DNA of 64,000 bases. It comes from Trinickia dabaoshanensis (lineage in GTDB: Bacteria; Pseudomonadota; Gammaproteobacteria; Burkholderiales; Burkholderiaceae). How positions within the stretch are numbered: position 1 is the stretch's first letter; the number at the start of each line of letters is the position of its first letter. The translations under genes were made by a program, and so were the position numbers. This document shows, piece by piece, positions 55,001-64,000 of the stretch. The notes below the pieces were generated by a model. That model had not been told where the DNA came from and searched no databases. It was given only the letters and a program-made list of their open reading frames with translations. The DNA lies in assembly GCF_002879885.1 (NCBI RefSeq), contig NZ_PNYA01000006.1, positions 62,001 to 126,000 of the forward strand, read 5' to 3'.

Positions 55001-56002
55001 TCAGCCGGCGCGGCGATGGCGCGCCATCGTCACCGCCGTATCGATGGCGGCGATCATACTGCCCGCGTCGGCCCGCCCCGTGCCCGCGAGATCGAGCGCG
55101 GTTCCGTGATCGACGGACGTGCGGACGATCGGCAGGCCGAGCGTGATATTGACGCCTTCGCCGAAGGTGGCGTACTTCAGCACCGGCAACCCTTGATCGT
55201 GGAACATCGCGAGCACGCAATCGGCCTCGTCGAGATAACGCGGCTGAAAAAGCGTGTCGGCCGGATAGGGGCCGCGCGCGTCGATGCCGCGCTCGGCCGC
55301 CCGCGCAAGCGCGGGTGTGATGATGTCGATCTCTTCTCGCCCCAGATAGCCGTTCTCGCCCGCGTGCGGATTCAATCCCGTAACCAGGATACGCGGCACG
55401 GGCAAGCCGAAATCGCGCTGCAAATCGTGATGGATGATGGCGATCGTTTCGACGAGGCTGTCGATGCCGAGCGCGCCGGGCACGTCCTTGAGCGGCAAAT
55501 GCGTTGTCGCCAACGCCACGCGCAACGGACGAGGCCCGGTGCCGGCCAGCATCATCACCACGCGAGCCGTATGCGTGCGTTCGGCCAGATACTCCGTGTG
55601 TCCGGTGAACGGCACCCCGGCATCGTTGATCGTGCTCTTTTGCAGCGGTGCCGTCACGATCGCATCGAACGCGCCGCTCAGCGCGCCATCGATGGCATCG
55701 TCGAGCAGGCCGAGCACGTAGCGGCCGTTCGCCGCATCGAGCCGGCCCGCGTGCGCGGGAACGGAAAGCGCGCGGTGTCCGAGACTAACGTGGCCCGCCG
55801 CGAGCAACGCCGCCCATTCCACGCCGACGGCACCCGCTCGAGCCTCGAGCAACGCGGCATCGCCCAGCACGGTGAAGTTCACCCCCGGCCAATGGGCTTG
55901 CGCGCCGGCCAGTGCGGCCACCGTCAGTTCGGGCCCGACGCCGGCCGGTTCACCCGTCGTGATCGCGATGTTCAGAGGGGCAACCGCCGCGGCGCGCGTC
56001 AT
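55001..56002 (-). CDS. pdxA: 4-Hydroxythreonine-4-phosphate dehydrogenase
   Basis: A 333-residue enzyme of pyridoxal 5'-phosphate synthesis. It shows [13 protein letters not shown] at the start, a metal His in FTGHTEYLA, and [10 protein letters not shown] and [11 protein letters not shown], all typical. It is 11 bp after surA and 62 bp before rsmA, the conserved surA-pdxA-rsmA order. Confidence 0.96.
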   Translation of the reverse strand: MTRAAAVAPLNIAITTGEPAGVGPELTVAALAGAQAHWPGVNFTVLGDAALLEARAGAVGVEWAALLAAGHVSLGHRALSVPAHAGRLDAANGRYVLGLLDDAIDGALSGAFDAIVTAPLQKSTINDAGVPFTGHTEYLAERTHTARVVMMLAGTGPRPLRVALATTHLPLKDVPGALGIDSLVETIAIIHHDLQRDFGLPVPRILVTGLNPHAGENGYLGREEIDIITPALARAAERGIDARGPYPADTLFQPRYLDEADCVLAMFHDQGLPVLKYATFGEGVNITLGLPIVRTSVDHGTALDLAGTGRADAGSMIAAIDTAVTMARHRRAG

Positions 56003-56013
56003 CGTCTATCGGC

Positions 56014-57381
56014 TCACTGCTGCGCGATCGGGCCGCCGATCTTGTATTGCACGTAGGCCGTGTCGCGCAACTGACGCAGCCAGTCCGAATACGCCTGCTC
56101 GGCCTTGCGCTGACCGATCGCCTGACGCGCCAAATCCATTTGGTGCTGAACCGAGCCCTCGGCCTCGCGACGGCCTTCCACTTGAATCAAGTGATAGCCG
56201 TATTCGCTGCGAACGGGTTCGCTGATTTCGCCGTCCTTCAGATCGTTCATGGCCCGTTCGAACTCCGGCACCGTTTCGCCGGGGCTGATCCAGCCGAGAT
56301 CGCCGCCTTGCGACGCCGAACCGTCTTGCGAGTACGTACGCGCGAATTGCGCGAAATCGCCGCCCGCCTCGATCTGCTGCCGGATGTCGAGCAGCTTTTG
56401 CCGCGCGGCCGCTTCCGACTGCCCTTCGCCCACGCGAATCAGGATATGGCGCACGTGCGTTTGCACGAGCTTGGGCGCATCGGCCGCCGATCCGCCGACG
56501 CCGATCCGCCGATCGACGAGGCGCAGCACCTCGAAACCGTCGTCGGTACGCACGAGATCGGCCGCGAGCTCGCCGGGACGCAACTGCGACACGGCTTTCA
56601 CGAACGCGTCGGGCAAATTGCCCGGCGCCTTGAAGCCCAAATCGCCGCCTTGCTTGGCGTCGGCCGCCTGCGAATCGTCCTTGGCGAGCGACTCGAACTT
56701 GCTGCCGCTCTTGGCCTGCTGCAAGATCGCCTCGGCCTTCTTTTGCGCGGCCGCCACCACGTCGGGCGCCGCGCCGGCCGGCACCTTCACGAGAATGTGT
56801 TCGATACGCAGATCCTGCTGCGCCCGGGCGCCCGGCCCGCGCTGGCTAGCGATGTAGTTCGCGACCTCGGCGTCGGACACCGTCACCTTGCTGTCGACTT
56901 CTTTTTCGCGCAGCTTCGACAGCGTCAGCTCGTTGCGGGCGTCGCGCGTAAAGACCGACCAGGGCACCCCTTCCGCCTCGATGCGCGAGCGATAGACGTC
57001 GAGCGGCAAGTTGTTGGCGGCGGCCAGCCGTTGCAGTGTCTTTTGGATGTCCGCATCGCTCACGACGATGCCGTCTTCCTTGGCCTTTTCGAGCTGGATG
57101 CGCTCGAGCACCATTTGATCGAGCACTTGCGAGCGCAGTTGATCCTGCGGGGGAACGGGGGCGTGCTGCTGCTGGAGCCGCCGGGCGATCAGGCCGACAC
57201 GCTCGTCGAGCTCACGGACGGTGATCACGTCGTCGTTCACGATGGCCGCGACGGAGTCGACCGTCTGACCGGCCGTTTTTGCACTCAACGCCTGTGCCAT
57301 GGCCGGCGTTGCCGGCGCAAGAGCGGCGGCGGCCAGGACGGCCGCAAGCGTTGCCAAGCGAAGCTTATTCACGATTGCCAC
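56014..57381 (-). CDS. surA: Periplasmic chaperone/peptidyl-prolyl isomerase SurA
   Basis: A 455-residue periplasmic protein with a Sec signal ending at MAQA near residue 30, a SurA N-domain ([19 protein letters not shown]), and two parvulin domains (about residues 190-290 and 305-405, [13 protein letters not shown] and [16 protein letters not shown]). It escorts outer-membrane proteins to the Bam complex. The start is taken as the GTG at 57381, with GGAG 5 bp upstream; a second GTG at 57372 is possible. lptD lies directly upstream. Confidence 0.94.
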   Translation of the reverse strand: MAIVNKLRLATLAAVLAAAALAPATPAMAQALSAKTAGQTVDSVAAIVNDDVITVRELDERVGLIARRLQQQHAPVPPQDQLRSQVLDQMVLERIQLEKAKEDGIVVSDADIQKTLQRLAAANNLPLDVYRSRIEAEGVPWSVFTRDARNELTLSKLREKEVDSKVTVSDAEVANYIASQRGPGARAQQDLRIEHILVKVPAGAAPDVVAAAQKKAEAILQQAKSGSKFESLAKDDSQAADAKQGGDLGFKAPGNLPDAFVKAVSQLRPGELAADLVRTDDGFEVLRLVDRRIGVGGSAADAPKLVQTHVRHILIRVGEGQSEAAARQKLLDIRQQIEAGGDFAQFARTYSQDGSASQGGDLGWISPGETVPEFERAMNDLKDGEISEPVRSEYGYHLIQVEGRREAEGSVQHQMDLARQAIGQRKAEQAYSDWLRQLRDTAYVQYKIGGPIAQQ

Positions 57382-57464
57382 AGATGCTCCAAATATCTTG
57401 GGCCGCTTTTCGCGCCCCTTTTTTTCGCGCTTGAGCCGGAAAGCCCTACGCGTTGCTCGTCGGC

Positions 57465-59828
57465 TCACTCGTAATTGGTGAACCGAGCCAACGGCGGCGG
57501 CGCGGGCGGCGGCGGCTGGTAACCCGCCACCCCGGCGCGGAACGCCCCCACCAGCCCGTTGTCGACGTTCGAAAAGCCCTTGAGCGTCAATTGCGCCAGC
57601 ACGCGGGTGGACGAAGTGTACTGCCCCGTCGAATTGAAACCGTTCGCGAAGCGCTGCGCACCGATGCCCAGGACCCAGCAATCGGCATCGTACTGGAAGC
57701 CGACGAGCCCGTCGACGAGGCGATGCCCCGACAGATCGTAGTTGAACCGGCCGACGGCATACAGTCGATGCGTAAGGGGCCACTCGGCCGAAACCAGAAT
57801 CTGATTGATTGGCTGATTGCTGAGCAGCTTGTTGGCGCGCGTATATCGATAGGCCACGTTGACGACCTTGCGGTCGTCCGGACTGAACCCGAAACCGACG
57901 CTGGCGCGCACGAGCTGATCGTCGTCCGCATTATATTGGAACGCCGTTTCCGACGAAAAACCGGCCCCGAGCTTCAGCGAAGCGCCCGCGAGCAAGTCGG
58001 AATGGCCGGTCGGCGGCGTGGGCGTGGACGTGTCGAGCGAGACGCGCTGGTCGGTGAAGTAATACTGCTGCGCGATCACGAAACGCGCGCGTTCGTCGCC
58101 CGTCGCGGGATTGATGAACCGGGTCGTCAACGCGGCCGTGAGGCGGTTCGCATCCGCGATACGGTCGTTGCCGACGAACGTATTCGGCGTAAATATCTCG
58201 GCCAGGCCGAAGTCCGATTCGGCCGTATCGAACAGCGGCGCGAACGACTGATCGCGGTACGGCGTGTAGACGTAGTACAGCCGCGGCTCGAGCGTCTGGA
58301 TGTAATCGTCGCCGAACAATCGCATGGAGCGGTCGAACACGAGCCCCGTATCGAAGCTGAACGTCGGGATCGATTCGGTGAACGACTTCGGCTGCCCCGC
58401 CGGCGCCGAGCTCGCGATGTTGCTCAGATCGTATGACGCGAAGTGCCACTGCACTTTCGGCACGACGAAGTAGCCCGGCCCGATGAGCCCGTACGAGACG
58501 TACGGGTTGAACACCACGCGGTCACCTTCGGTCGCATCCGACGACGTGATGCGGAACCGCGTGTAGTCGGCCTCGGCGCCGAAGTCGAACCCGCCGATGT
58601 CGTACTGCGTGTATTTGACGTTCAGTTCCGGCTCGCGGCCGTACGGCGGAGCCGAACCCTGCAACGTCTGCCAGTGCTGCGCGCGCGCGAGCACGGACCA
58701 CGGGCCGTTCGAGTAAGTCAGTCCGGCTTCCTGCTGGAACAGCAACTGCGTGCCGATCAGGAACTGATTGGTCGCCGTCGCCAGATCTTGCGCGTAGCTG
58801 TTGTCCGAGACCCGGTTGTACGACACGTACGCGCCGAACCCATGACCGAGATTCTGGCTGTGCTGCCAATAAACCGCGTACCGGTTCTCATGCTTGAGCG
58901 CATCGTTCGGCAGAAACTCCGCGGTCAGCGTGCCCGCGTAGGTCGGCGACAAATACCGGAACATCGCCTGCGTTTGGACACCGCGCTTCGAGATGATGCG
59001 CGGAGTCAGCGTCAAGTCGCGGTTGGGCGCGATGTTGAAGTAATACGGTATCGAGACTTCGAAGCCGTTCGTCGAGCCCATCGAAAACTGCGGCGGCAGC
59101 AAACCGCTATGCCGGTCGCTGTTCAGCGGAAACGATAGCCAAGGGCTCGCGAAGATCGGCACGCCCTGGAAAAACAGCACGCCGTTATGCGCGACGCCTT
59201 GCTCCTCGCCCGTATCGAAATCGAACCGGCTGCCGCGGATGTACCAGGAAGGATCGGCGCATTGGCAGGCCGTATAGGTCGCGCTCGTGAACTCCGAGCG
59301 CTCGCTGTCGAGCATATCGACCCGCTCGGCGCTGCCCGAGCCGCCGTTCGAGTTGAAGTGGTACTTCGGCATCGGCATGTAGCCTTGGCTCGCTTCCACC
59401 TTCAAATGCGCTTCGGGCCCCGCGAACAGCACGCCGTTCTCGATCACGCGCACGTTGCCGTACGCATCGGCCATATCGGTGTCTTGATCGTAGTGAAAGG
59501 CATCGGCCTTCACCACGGCGACGTTGCGGCGCAGTTCGGCCGCCCCTTTGATCGCGATGCCTTGATCGGCCGTGCCGTCGGCTGCGTCGCCCGTCACGAA
59601 GGTGGCGGGCGCGCTTCCCGGCCTCAACGGATGTTCTTGCAGTTGCGGATCGAGCCGCAAACCCCACGGCGCATCGATCGGCTGCGGCTGGGCAGCCGCG
59701 CCGGACAGTTGCGCATGCGAAATGGCGGGCATGAGGCCCGGCACGGCGATCAGTGCCGCGGCGAGCCGCCTCATGCGCGGCAGTCTATCGCCGGGGAAAT
59801 TCGTGAAAAAGGGCTGTCTAGGCGGCAT
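57465..59828 (-). CDS. lptD: LPS-assembly outer-membrane protein LptD
   Basis: A 787-residue outer-membrane protein that inserts LPS with LptE. The signal peptide ends near ISHAQ (residue 40). The OstA-like periplasmic domain (about 85-200) precedes the beta-barrel, and the end is a Pro-rich tail. Three cysteines are visible in the mature part (CQC near 189-191 and one in DADCW near the C-terminus), against four in E. coli, so the disulfide pattern differs. It heads lptD-surA-pdxA-rsmA and is divergent from amgK. Confidence 0.95.
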   Translation of the reverse strand: MPPRQPFFTNFPGDRLPRMRRLAAALIAVPGLMPAISHAQLSGAAAQPQPIDAPWGLRLDPQLQEHPLRPGSAPATFVTGDAADGTADQGIAIKGAAELRRNVAVVKADAFHYDQDTDMADAYGNVRVIENGVLFAGPEAHLKVEASQGYMPMPKYHFNSNGGSGSAERVDMLDSERSEFTSATYTACQCADPSWYIRGSRFDFDTGEEQGVAHNGVLFFQGVPIFASPWLSFPLNSDRHSGLLPPQFSMGSTNGFEVSIPYYFNIAPNRDLTLTPRIISKRGVQTQAMFRYLSPTYAGTLTAEFLPNDALKHENRYAVYWQHSQNLGHGFGAYVSYNRVSDNSYAQDLATATNQFLIGTQLLFQQEAGLTYSNGPWSVLARAQHWQTLQGSAPPYGREPELNVKYTQYDIGGFDFGAEADYTRFRITSSDATEGDRVVFNPYVSYGLIGPGYFVVPKVQWHFASYDLSNIASSAPAGQPKSFTESIPTFSFDTGLVFDRSMRLFGDDYIQTLEPRLYYVYTPYRDQSFAPLFDTAESDFGLAEIFTPNTFVGNDRIADANRLTAALTTRFINPATGDERARFVIAQQYYFTDQRVSLDTSTPTPPTGHSDLLAGASLKLGAGFSSETAFQYNADDDQLVRASVGFGFSPDDRKVVNVAYRYTRANKLLSNQPINQILVSAEWPLTHRLYAVGRFNYDLSGHRLVDGLVGFQYDADCWVLGIGAQRFANGFNSTGQYTSSTRVLAQLTLKGFSNVDNGLVGAFRAGVAGYQPPPPAPPPLARFTNYE

Positions 59829-60053
59829 CTATGGTTTGGCGAATCGGCTCGGCGGCGGGCTTTACGCCCGTCGCACGTTATCCGTCCCGGGCGCGAACAG
59901 GCGGCGTATCGCGGCGCGGGCCTGCGACACGCGCGCACATGCGCGCGGCGAAGCGGTCGAACGCAGCCGTGCGAAAGCCGACACGGGAACAGGGCGCAAC
60001 GTAAAAAGTCGTCGGGTATTATATGGCAAGACGTTTTGCCCTCAGTTCAGACA
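59829..60053. promoter_or_regulatory. Divergent lptD/amgK promoter region
   Basis: 225 bp with no gene. TATTAT at 60017-60022 is a possible -10 for amgK, 31 bp before its ATG. I see no operator or RNA structure. Confidence 0.4.
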
Positions 60054-61085
60054 ATGACCAATTCCCCCGCCGACACCCGGCGCGATGCCCTCGCCGCCTG
60101 GCTCGGCACGTTCGCGCACCGCTACGGCCTCGACCTGCCAACGCTCGCCCCGGCCTCCGCCGACGCCAGTTTTCGCCGCTATTTCCGGCTCGCGGCGCCT
60201 GCGCACGGCGCTTCGCTGATCGCCGTCGATGCCCCGCCGCCCGAAAAATGCCGCGAGTTCGTGCAAATCGCCCAAATGCTGGCCGATGCCGGCGTGCATG
60301 CGCCGCAGGTGCTCGAGTGCGATTTCGACGCCGGCTTCATGCTCGTCACCGATCTAGGCACGCGCACGTACATCGCCGAAATGGACCCGAGCGATACCGC
60401 GCGTGCGAAGCCGCTGATGCGCGACGCGATCGGCGCGCTGATCCGCTGGCAGTCGAGCTCGCGCGAAGGCGTGCTGCCCCCGTTCGACGAAGCGTTCCTG
60501 CGCCGCGAGATGGAGCTGATGCCCGAGTGGTTCGTCACGCGGCATCTGGGCAGGGAAGTCGACGAAAACATGCGCGGCATCCTCGACCGCACCTACGCCC
60601 TGCTGATCGCCAGTGCGCGCGCGCAGCCGCAAGTGTTCATGCTGCGCGATTTCATGCCGCGCAACCTGATGGTCTGCGAGCCCAATCCCGGCGTACTCGA
60701 TTTTCAAGATGCGGTGTACGGACCGATCACCTACGATATCGCGTCGCTGCTGCGCGACGCGTTCATTAGTTGGGACGAGGAGTTCGAGCTCGACTGTTTT
60801 GTCCACTATTGGGAGCGCGCGAAGAAGGCGGGTCTGCCGGTCGATCCCGATTTCGGCGAGTTCTATCGGCAAATCGAATGGATGGGGCTTCAGCGGCACA
60901 TCAAGATCCTAGGTCTGTTCGCGCGGCTTCATTACCGCGACGGTAAGGCGCGCTATTTGAGCGACTTGCCGCGCATCATCGGCTACGCGCGCAAGGTCGC
61001 CGAGCGCTACAGGCCGCTGGCGCCGTTCGCGCGATTGCTCGACGAGCTCGACAGCCGTTCGCCGCAAGTCGGCTACACGTTTTGA
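60054..61085 (+). CDS. amgK: N-acetylmuramate/N-acetylglucosamine anomeric kinase
   Basis: A 343-residue kinase of the aminoglycoside-phosphotransferase fold. The catalytic loop is LRDFMPRNLMV (Asp of the Brenner motif) and the metal Asp is in LDFQDAVYG. It phosphorylates MurNAc at C1 in the muropeptide-recycling bypass. The ATG at 60054 starts MTNSPADTRR. murU follows after 7 bp, which supports the assignment over a generic APH label. Confidence 0.92.
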   Translation: MTNSPADTRRDALAAWLGTFAHRYGLDLPTLAPASADASFRRYFRLAAPAHGASLIAVDAPPPEKCREFVQIAQMLADAGVHAPQVLECDFDAGFMLVTDLGTRTYIAEMDPSDTARAKPLMRDAIGALIRWQSSSREGVLPPFDEAFLRREMELMPEWFVTRHLGREVDENMRGILDRTYALLIASARAQPQVFMLRDFMPRNLMVCEPNPGVLDFQDAVYGPITYDIASLLRDAFISWDEEFELDCFVHYWERAKKAGLPVDPDFGEFYRQIEWMGLQRHIKILGLFARLHYRDGKARYLSDLPRIIGYARKVAERYRPLAPFARLLDELDSRSPQVGYTF

Positions 61086-61092
61086 AAGGGCC

Positions 61093-61821
61093 ATGACCTT
61101 TACGCTCACGACGGCCATGATCTTCGCCGCGGGCCGCGGCAAGCGGATGCGTCCGCTCACGGACACGCGGCCCAAGCCGCTATTGGAAGTGGGCGGCAAA
61201 CCGCTGATCGTTTGGCAGATAGAGCGCCTGGCGCAAGCGGGCATCACCACGATCGTGATCAACCACGCTTGGCTCGGCGAGCAAATCGAGCGCACGCTCG
61301 GCGATGGCGCGCGCTACGGCGTGCGGCTCGTGTATTCCGCTGAACCCGAAGCGCTCGAAACGGCAGGCGGCATCGCGCAAGCACGAGCGCTGCTCGAATC
61401 CGGGGGGGCGCCTTGCGTATTCGCGGCGGTGAGTGGAGATGTCTTCTGCGAGTTCGATTACTCGCGCCTGCACGAGGCGGCCGCGCGCATGGCCGCGTCG
61501 GCGCAGCCGCGCATGCACCTCGTCATGGTGCCGAATCCGCCGTTTCATCCGCTAGGCGATTTCGCGCTCGATACGGCGGGAAGCCTCTCACTCGAAGGCG
61601 CCCAACGCTACACCTTCGGCAACATCGGCGTATACGACACGCGTATGTTCCATGCACTCGCGCCAGGCGAGCGCCGCGCGCTGACGCCGTACTATCGCGA
61701 TACGATCCGCGCGGGACTCGCGAGCGGCGAGCTTTACGAAGGGCTCTGGGAAAACGTCGGCACACCGGCCCAATTGCATGCGCTCGACGCCGCGCTACGC
61801 GAGGGCCGCGCGGGCCGCTGA
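61093..61821 (+). CDS. murU: N-acetylmuramate alpha-1-phosphate uridylyltransferase
   Basis: A 242-residue nucleotidyltransferase that makes UDP-MurNAc from MurNAc 1-phosphate. The motif MIFAAGRGKRMRPLTDTRPKPLL is at residues 9-31, and the metal Asp is in VSGDVFCEFD. Pairing with amgK bypasses MurA, the fosfomycin target, as shown for Pseudomonas. It is convergent with the ABC exporter, with 11 bp between stops. Confidence 0.93.
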   Translation: MTFTLTTAMIFAAGRGKRMRPLTDTRPKPLLEVGGKPLIVWQIERLAQAGITTIVINHAWLGEQIERTLGDGARYGVRLVYSAEPEALETAGGIAQARALLESGGAPCVFAAVSGDVFCEFDYSRLHEAAARMAASAQPRMHLVMVPNPPFHPLGDFALDTAGSLSLEGAQRYTFGNIGVYDTRMFHALAPGERRALTPYYRDTIRAGLASGELYEGLWENVGTPAQLHALDAALREGRAGR

Positions 61822-61832
61822 CCGCGCGACGC

Positions 61833-63722
61833 TCACACCCCTTCGCCTTGCACGAGGCCGCGCACCTGCTCGCGCGAGGCGGCACGCTGCTGTAGCGCCC
61901 ACATTTGCGCGAAGGCGCCGCCCGCTTCCAGCAATTGCGCATGCGTGCCCCGCTCGACGATGCGGCCGTGGTCCATGACGATGATTTGTTCGGCATGCAC
62001 GACGGTCGAAAGCCGATGGGCGATGACGAGCGTCGTACGTCCGCGCGCGATCTGATCGAGCTCTTGTTGGATCGCCCGCTCCGAATGCGAATCGAGGGCC
62101 GATGTGGCCTCGTCGAAAATCAGAATCGGCGGGTTCTTGAGCAGCGTGCGGGCGATCGCGACCCGTTGCTTTTCGCCGCCCGAGAGTTTGAGGCCGCGCT
62201 CGCCCACGGGCGTGTCGTAACCCTTGGGCAGGCCCTCGATAAAGTCGTGGATATGCGCCGCGCGCGCGGCGGCGATCACCTCTTCGCGCGTCGCATCCGG
62301 GCGCCCGTAAGCAATGTTGTAGTAAATCGTATCGTTGAAGAGCACCGTGTCTTGCGGCACGATTCCGATCGACGCGCGCAGCGAATCTTGCGTTACGTCC
62401 CGAATGTCCTGTCCATCGATGGTGATCGCGCCGCCCGCTGCCCGATCGAGGTCGTAGAAGCGAAATAGCAGCCGTGCCAACGTCGATTTGCCCGACCCGC
62501 TCGGGCCCACCACGGCCGTCGTCGTGCCGGCGGCGATCGAGAACGTGACGTCTTGCAAGATGACGCGCGTGCTTTCATAGCCGAAGCGCACATGCTCGAA
62601 ACGCACTTCGCCGCCGCTAACGGCGAGCGGCGCCGCGCCGGGGGCATCGGGCACTTCGCGCGCGGCGCCGAGCAGCGTGAACATGCGGTCCATGTCCGTC
62701 AGGCTCTGCTTCAGTTCGCGGTAGACGACGCCGAGAAAATTGAGCGGGATGTAGAGCTGCAGCATGAACGTGTTGATCAGCACGAGATCGCCGAGCGTAA
62801 GCCGTCCGGCCATGACGCCTTGCGTCGCGCGCCACAAGATGAACACGAGCGCTGTGCCGATGATGGCTTGCTGACCGAAATTGAGCAGCGACAAAGAGTT
62901 TTGCGATCTGATCGCGGCGGCGCGATAGCGTTTCAAGTTCTCGTCGTAGCGCCGCGCTTCCCACTCTTCGTTGCCGAAGTACTTGACCGTCTCGTAGTTG
63001 AGCAACGAATCGATTGCACGCGAGTTCGCGCGCGAATCGAGCTCGTTCATGGTTCGGCGAAAATGCGTCCGCCATTCGGTGACCTTGACGGTGAAAACGA
63101 TGTACGTCACCAAGGCGGCGAACGCGACGAGCGCGTAATAGGCCTCGTATTTGACGACGAAAAAGCCGAGCACGAGCCCCACTTCGACAAGCGTCGGCAA
63201 GATGCTGTACAGCGAGTATGAGATCAGCTGAGAGATGCCGCGTGTGCCGCGCTCGATATCGCGCGACATGCCGCCCGTTTGCCGGTCCAGATGAAAGCGC
63301 AACGAAAGCGCGTGCAGATGGCGGAACACTTTCAGCGCGATTTGACGCACCGCGCTTTCCGTCACTTTCGAGAACAAGATTTCGCGCAGCTCGGTGAAGA
63401 GCGACGTCGAAAGCCGTACGAGCGCATAGGCGATCACGAGCAAGCCCATCCCGCCCGCGAGCACGATCGCGGGTTGGTGCGCGGCACGCCCTAGATCGGT
63501 CAACTGGCGCATCGACGACAAGCCGTCGACGATATGCTTCATCACGATCGGCACGCCGAGATTGGCGAGCTTGGCGCTGATCAGACACGACAGCGCGAGC
63601 GCGACCCGCCCCTTGTAATCGGCGAGGTAAGGCAGCAGCGAGCGAATCGTCTGCCAGTCGCGGCGCGCCCCGCCGGAGGTGGGGGCGGGCGCGGGTTCTG
63701 TCGATGAGCTATAGCGGCGCAT
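61833..63722 (-). CDS. ABC exporter of the Atm1/HMT1 type (heavy-metal/glutathione exporter family)
   Basis: A 629-residue half-transporter: a six-helix membrane domain (about residues 35-330) fused to an ATPase. Walker A is GPSGSGKST, the signature LSGGEKQR and Walker B ILIFDEATSALD. Sequence in the membrane part (NYETVKYFGNEEWE) is the Atm1/ABCB7 signature. Relatives export glutathione-sulfur or metal-glutathione compounds. The ATG at 63722 (MRRYSSSTEPAP) is chosen over more distant in-frame starts; no ribosome site is clear. Confidence 0.92.
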   Translation of the reverse strand: MRRYSSSTEPAPAPTSGGARRDWQTIRSLLPYLADYKGRVALALSCLISAKLANLGVPIVMKHIVDGLSSMRQLTDLGRAAHQPAIVLAGGMGLLVIAYALVRLSTSLFTELREILFSKVTESAVRQIALKVFRHLHALSLRFHLDRQTGGMSRDIERGTRGISQLISYSLYSILPTLVEVGLVLGFFVVKYEAYYALVAFAALVTYIVFTVKVTEWRTHFRRTMNELDSRANSRAIDSLLNYETVKYFGNEEWEARRYDENLKRYRAAAIRSQNSLSLLNFGQQAIIGTALVFILWRATQGVMAGRLTLGDLVLINTFMLQLYIPLNFLGVVYRELKQSLTDMDRMFTLLGAAREVPDAPGAAPLAVSGGEVRFEHVRFGYESTRVILQDVTFSIAAGTTTAVVGPSGSGKSTLARLLFRFYDLDRAAGGAITIDGQDIRDVTQDSLRASIGIVPQDTVLFNDTIYYNIAYGRPDATREEVIAAARAAHIHDFIEGLPKGYDTPVGERGLKLSGGEKQRVAIARTLLKNPPILIFDEATSALDSHSERAIQQELDQIARGRTTLVIAHRLSTVVHAEQIIVMDHGRIVERGTHAQLLEAGGAFAQMWALQQRAASREQVRGLVQGEGV

Positions 63723-63890
63723 GGGTCCAAACTTGAGCGAAGCCGCGGCGGCGGCGGGGCGGGCTGGGCGACCGATCGGGCTGCGGCGCGTGCGCCTCAC
63801 CTGCATTTGCCCGTACAATTTCGAGGGCCAGCCTATCGATGACCTGTATTGTCGCAGGCTCGGCTCATTGTCGCAGAACAGGTACCCTCG

Positions 63891-64000
63891 ATGACTATCT
63901 CCCCCCCGCTGCTCCCGCAGAAAAACTGTGCCCTGCGCGTCGTGCCGCAGCCGTCCGACGCCAACGTTCACGGCGACGTGTTCGGCGGCTGGATCATGGC
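63891..64000 (+). CDS. Acyl-CoA thioesterase, YciA-like (5' end only)
   Basis: The first 36 codons of a gene that continues past the window. ALRVVPQPSDANVHGDVFGGWIM is the start of a hotdog-fold acyl-CoA thioesterase; the Asp in NVHGDVFGGW is the catalytic acid of the family. It is divergent from the ABC exporter across 168 bp. Confidence 0.82.
   Translation, partial: MTISPPLLPQKNCALRVVPQPSDANVHGDVFGGWIM

Noticed and set aside
1-64000. CRISPR arrays, tRNA or rRNA genes, insertion sequences
   Set aside because: No regularly spaced repeats, no tRNA cloverleaf with CCA-type ends noticed, no transposase frame or terminal inverted repeats seen by reading.

Overview
The window is a GC-rich (mid-60s percent by eye) chromosomal segment from a beta-proteobacterium, most likely Burkholderiaceae (Paraburkholderia/Trinickia/Burkholderia-like). 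This rests on gene content and order: miaB-phoH-ybeY, corC-lnt, glyQ-glyS-gmhB-plsC, rsmA-pdxA-surA-lptD divergent from amgK-murU, and an FMN riboswitch before ribB. No rRNA, tRNA, CRISPR array, prophage or insertion sequence was recognised. Genus assignment is inference.

Layout. (1) 1-3.8 kb, minus strand: a sugar block with an aldehyde dehydrogenase (cut by the window edge), a long DERA-type deoC and an FGGY kinase. (2) 3.9-14.2 kb: a complete 2-aminoethylphosphonate (2-AEP) island. It holds the ABC importer phnSTUV, the transaminase phnW, phosphonoacetaldehyde dehydrogenase phnY, phosphonoacetate hydrolase phnA, a GntR regulator, a DeoR regulator, and a PhnZ-type HD-domain mixed-valent di-iron oxygenase candidate. 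(3) 14.3-18.9 kb: LysR, YciI and quinone oxidoreductase genes, then a divergent dgoR/dgoD pair. (4) 19-26.7 kb: a small membrane protein, copD, two secreted multihaem cytochromes c, rhlE, and an overlapping pair of a flavin split-barrel-like protein and a ferritin-like di-iron protein. (5) 27-34.6 kb: a gamma-glutamyltranspeptidase-family gene and the glycerol regulon glpR, glpD, glpK, glpF with a recognisable GlpR-type operator. (6) 34.8-38.9 kb: a HAD phosphatase, FMN riboswitch-ribB, and an MFS transporter divergent from a LysR gene. (7) 39-64 kb: mostly core genes for tRNA modification, ribosome maturation, lipoprotein, LPS and phospholipid biogenesis, glycyl-tRNA synthetase, peptidoglycan recycling and an Atm1-type ABC exporter. 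A ParE-type toxin-antitoxin pair is inserted between lnt and glyQ.

How the genes work together. In the phosphonate island PhnSTUV would import 2-AEP, PhnW would convert it to phosphonoacetaldehyde, PhnY would oxidise that to phosphonoacetate, and PhnA would hydrolyse it to acetate and phosphate. The HD gene lies 4 bp after phnY and keeps the PhnZ iron-ligand spacing, yet no 2-oxoglutarate oxygenase partner is in the window, so its substrate is open. A near-identical 17-bp AT-rich element sits before the GntR-phnA-phnY-HD unit and in the phnS/phnW intergenic region, suggesting one regulon. In the glycerol regulon the operator before glpD has a 16-bp exact partial copy inside the glpD coding sequence. 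AmgK-MurU form a muropeptide-recycling bypass; rsmA, pdxA, surA and lptD form the familiar outer-membrane/ribosome cluster transcribed in the opposite direction.

The most interesting items for follow-up are the orphan PhnZ-like oxygenase, the shared phn element, the hexanucleotide repeat inside phnV, the di-iron/flavin gene pair, and several perfect palindromes and hairpins in intergenic regions.
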